Source: Blepharisma stoltei
Taxonomy: Eukaryota; Ciliophora; Heterotrichea; Heterotrichida; Blepharismidae
NCBI GenBank assembly: GCA_914767885.1
Contig: CAJZBQ010000058.1
Location: 372,001-436,000, forward strand
DNA: 64,000 nucleotides
Direction of reading: 5' to 3'
Of this stretch, positions 63,881-64,000 are shown in pieces; the first letter of the stretch is position 1; each line of letters starts with the position of its first letter. The notes under the pieces were generated by a model, which saw only the letters and a program-made list of their open reading frames with translations, did no database searches and was not told the origin of the DNA. A program made the position numbers and the translations under genes.

Positions 63881-64000
63881 ATGAAAATTCATGCTCATTC
63901 AAGAAAATTTAGCTTAGCCCAAGTGTCAATAAAATCAGAGACCTACTCTCAGCCTGATCAAGAAAAAATCAATATTCTTAAGTCTCGACTCTATAAGCGA
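63881..64000 (+). CDS. Partial gene, N-terminal 40 codons, unknown
   Basis: An ATG opens a frame that runs off the window end (MKIHAHSRKFSLAQVSIKSE...). The composition is Ser/Lys-rich and protein-like. It lies divergently from the pseudokinase with a 49-bp gap. Too short to assign. Confidence 0.5.
   Translation, partial: MKIHAHSRKFSLAQVSIKSETYSQPDQEKINILKSRLYKR

Noticed and set aside
1-64000. CRISPR array, rRNA or functional tRNA genes
   Set aside because: No regularly spaced repeats of that kind, no rRNA core sequence and no complete tRNA with intact box B were seen; spaced repeats are the MITE units.

Overview
Organism. The window looks like germline (micronuclear) DNA of a heterotrich ciliate of the Blepharisma type. 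Four observations support this. (1) TGA is read as tryptophan throughout: conserved proteins run straight through in-frame TGA where Trp is expected, and every gene ends in TAA or TAG. (2) Spliceosomal introns are only 15-17 nt, and seven were located by reading-frame logic. (3) Many genes are interrupted by AT-rich segments bounded by TA dinucleotides. Removing such a segment together with one TA restores the conserved protein exactly in frame, which is how internal eliminated sequences (IESs) behave. (4) Intergenic gaps are tiny (10-100 bp in many places). The genus is inferred from these traits, not from a search.

Layout. 0.4-1.3 kb: TRP/polycystin-like channel tail. 1.6-9.2 kb: one long gene with an HIBCH/mitoribosomal mS47-like N-terminus, broken by three retroposon-like inserts and several IESs. 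9.2-12.8 kb: a coiled-coil gene and CFAP52 (axonemal WD40 protein). 14-17.2 kb: two tandem cathepsin-L-like genes whose catalytic Cys is Gly. 17.3-26.9 kb: small membrane protein, zinc-knuckle protein, casein kinase 1, UBA protein and unknowns. 28-33 kb: ABHD17-like hydrolase, kinesin, C2/PGYPP protein. 34-47.5 kb: DOMON protein, SIN3 corepressor, coiled-coil gene, four-KH RNA-binding protein, LamG-like secreted protein, CH-CH-PH protein. 50-52.5 kb: two unknown genes. 53.3-61.2 kb: P4-ATPase/guanylyl cyclase fusion. 61.2-64 kb: Rab11-like GTPase, SF-assemblin, MAPK-like pseudokinase and a partial gene.

Mobile and eliminated DNA. At least eight copies of one MITE-like IES family (about 335-375 bp, unit CTCCGTGAGTGAAC), two copies of a second (unit ATCCTTGATCGAAC) and one of a third (unit CTCGAAGTTCGACC) share one architecture: a hairpin at one end and two tandem copies of the same unit at the other. 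A second class consists of GC-richer inserts of about 320-590 bp flanked by 11-20 bp direct repeats, often without TA. These look like non-LTR/SINE-type retroposons sitting inside open genes. Removing one repeat copy plus the insert restores the frame in every coding case tested. A 622-bp inverted-repeat element in the cyclase gene has a 6-bp direct repeat instead of TA, and one IES carries a second element nested inside it.

Frame bookkeeping is a strong internal check. After subtracting the proposed introns and IESs, the coding lengths of CFAP52, SIN3, CK1, kinesin, KH protein, hydrolase, UBA protein and the 2162-codon cyclase are all exact multiples of three with no internal TAA/TAG.
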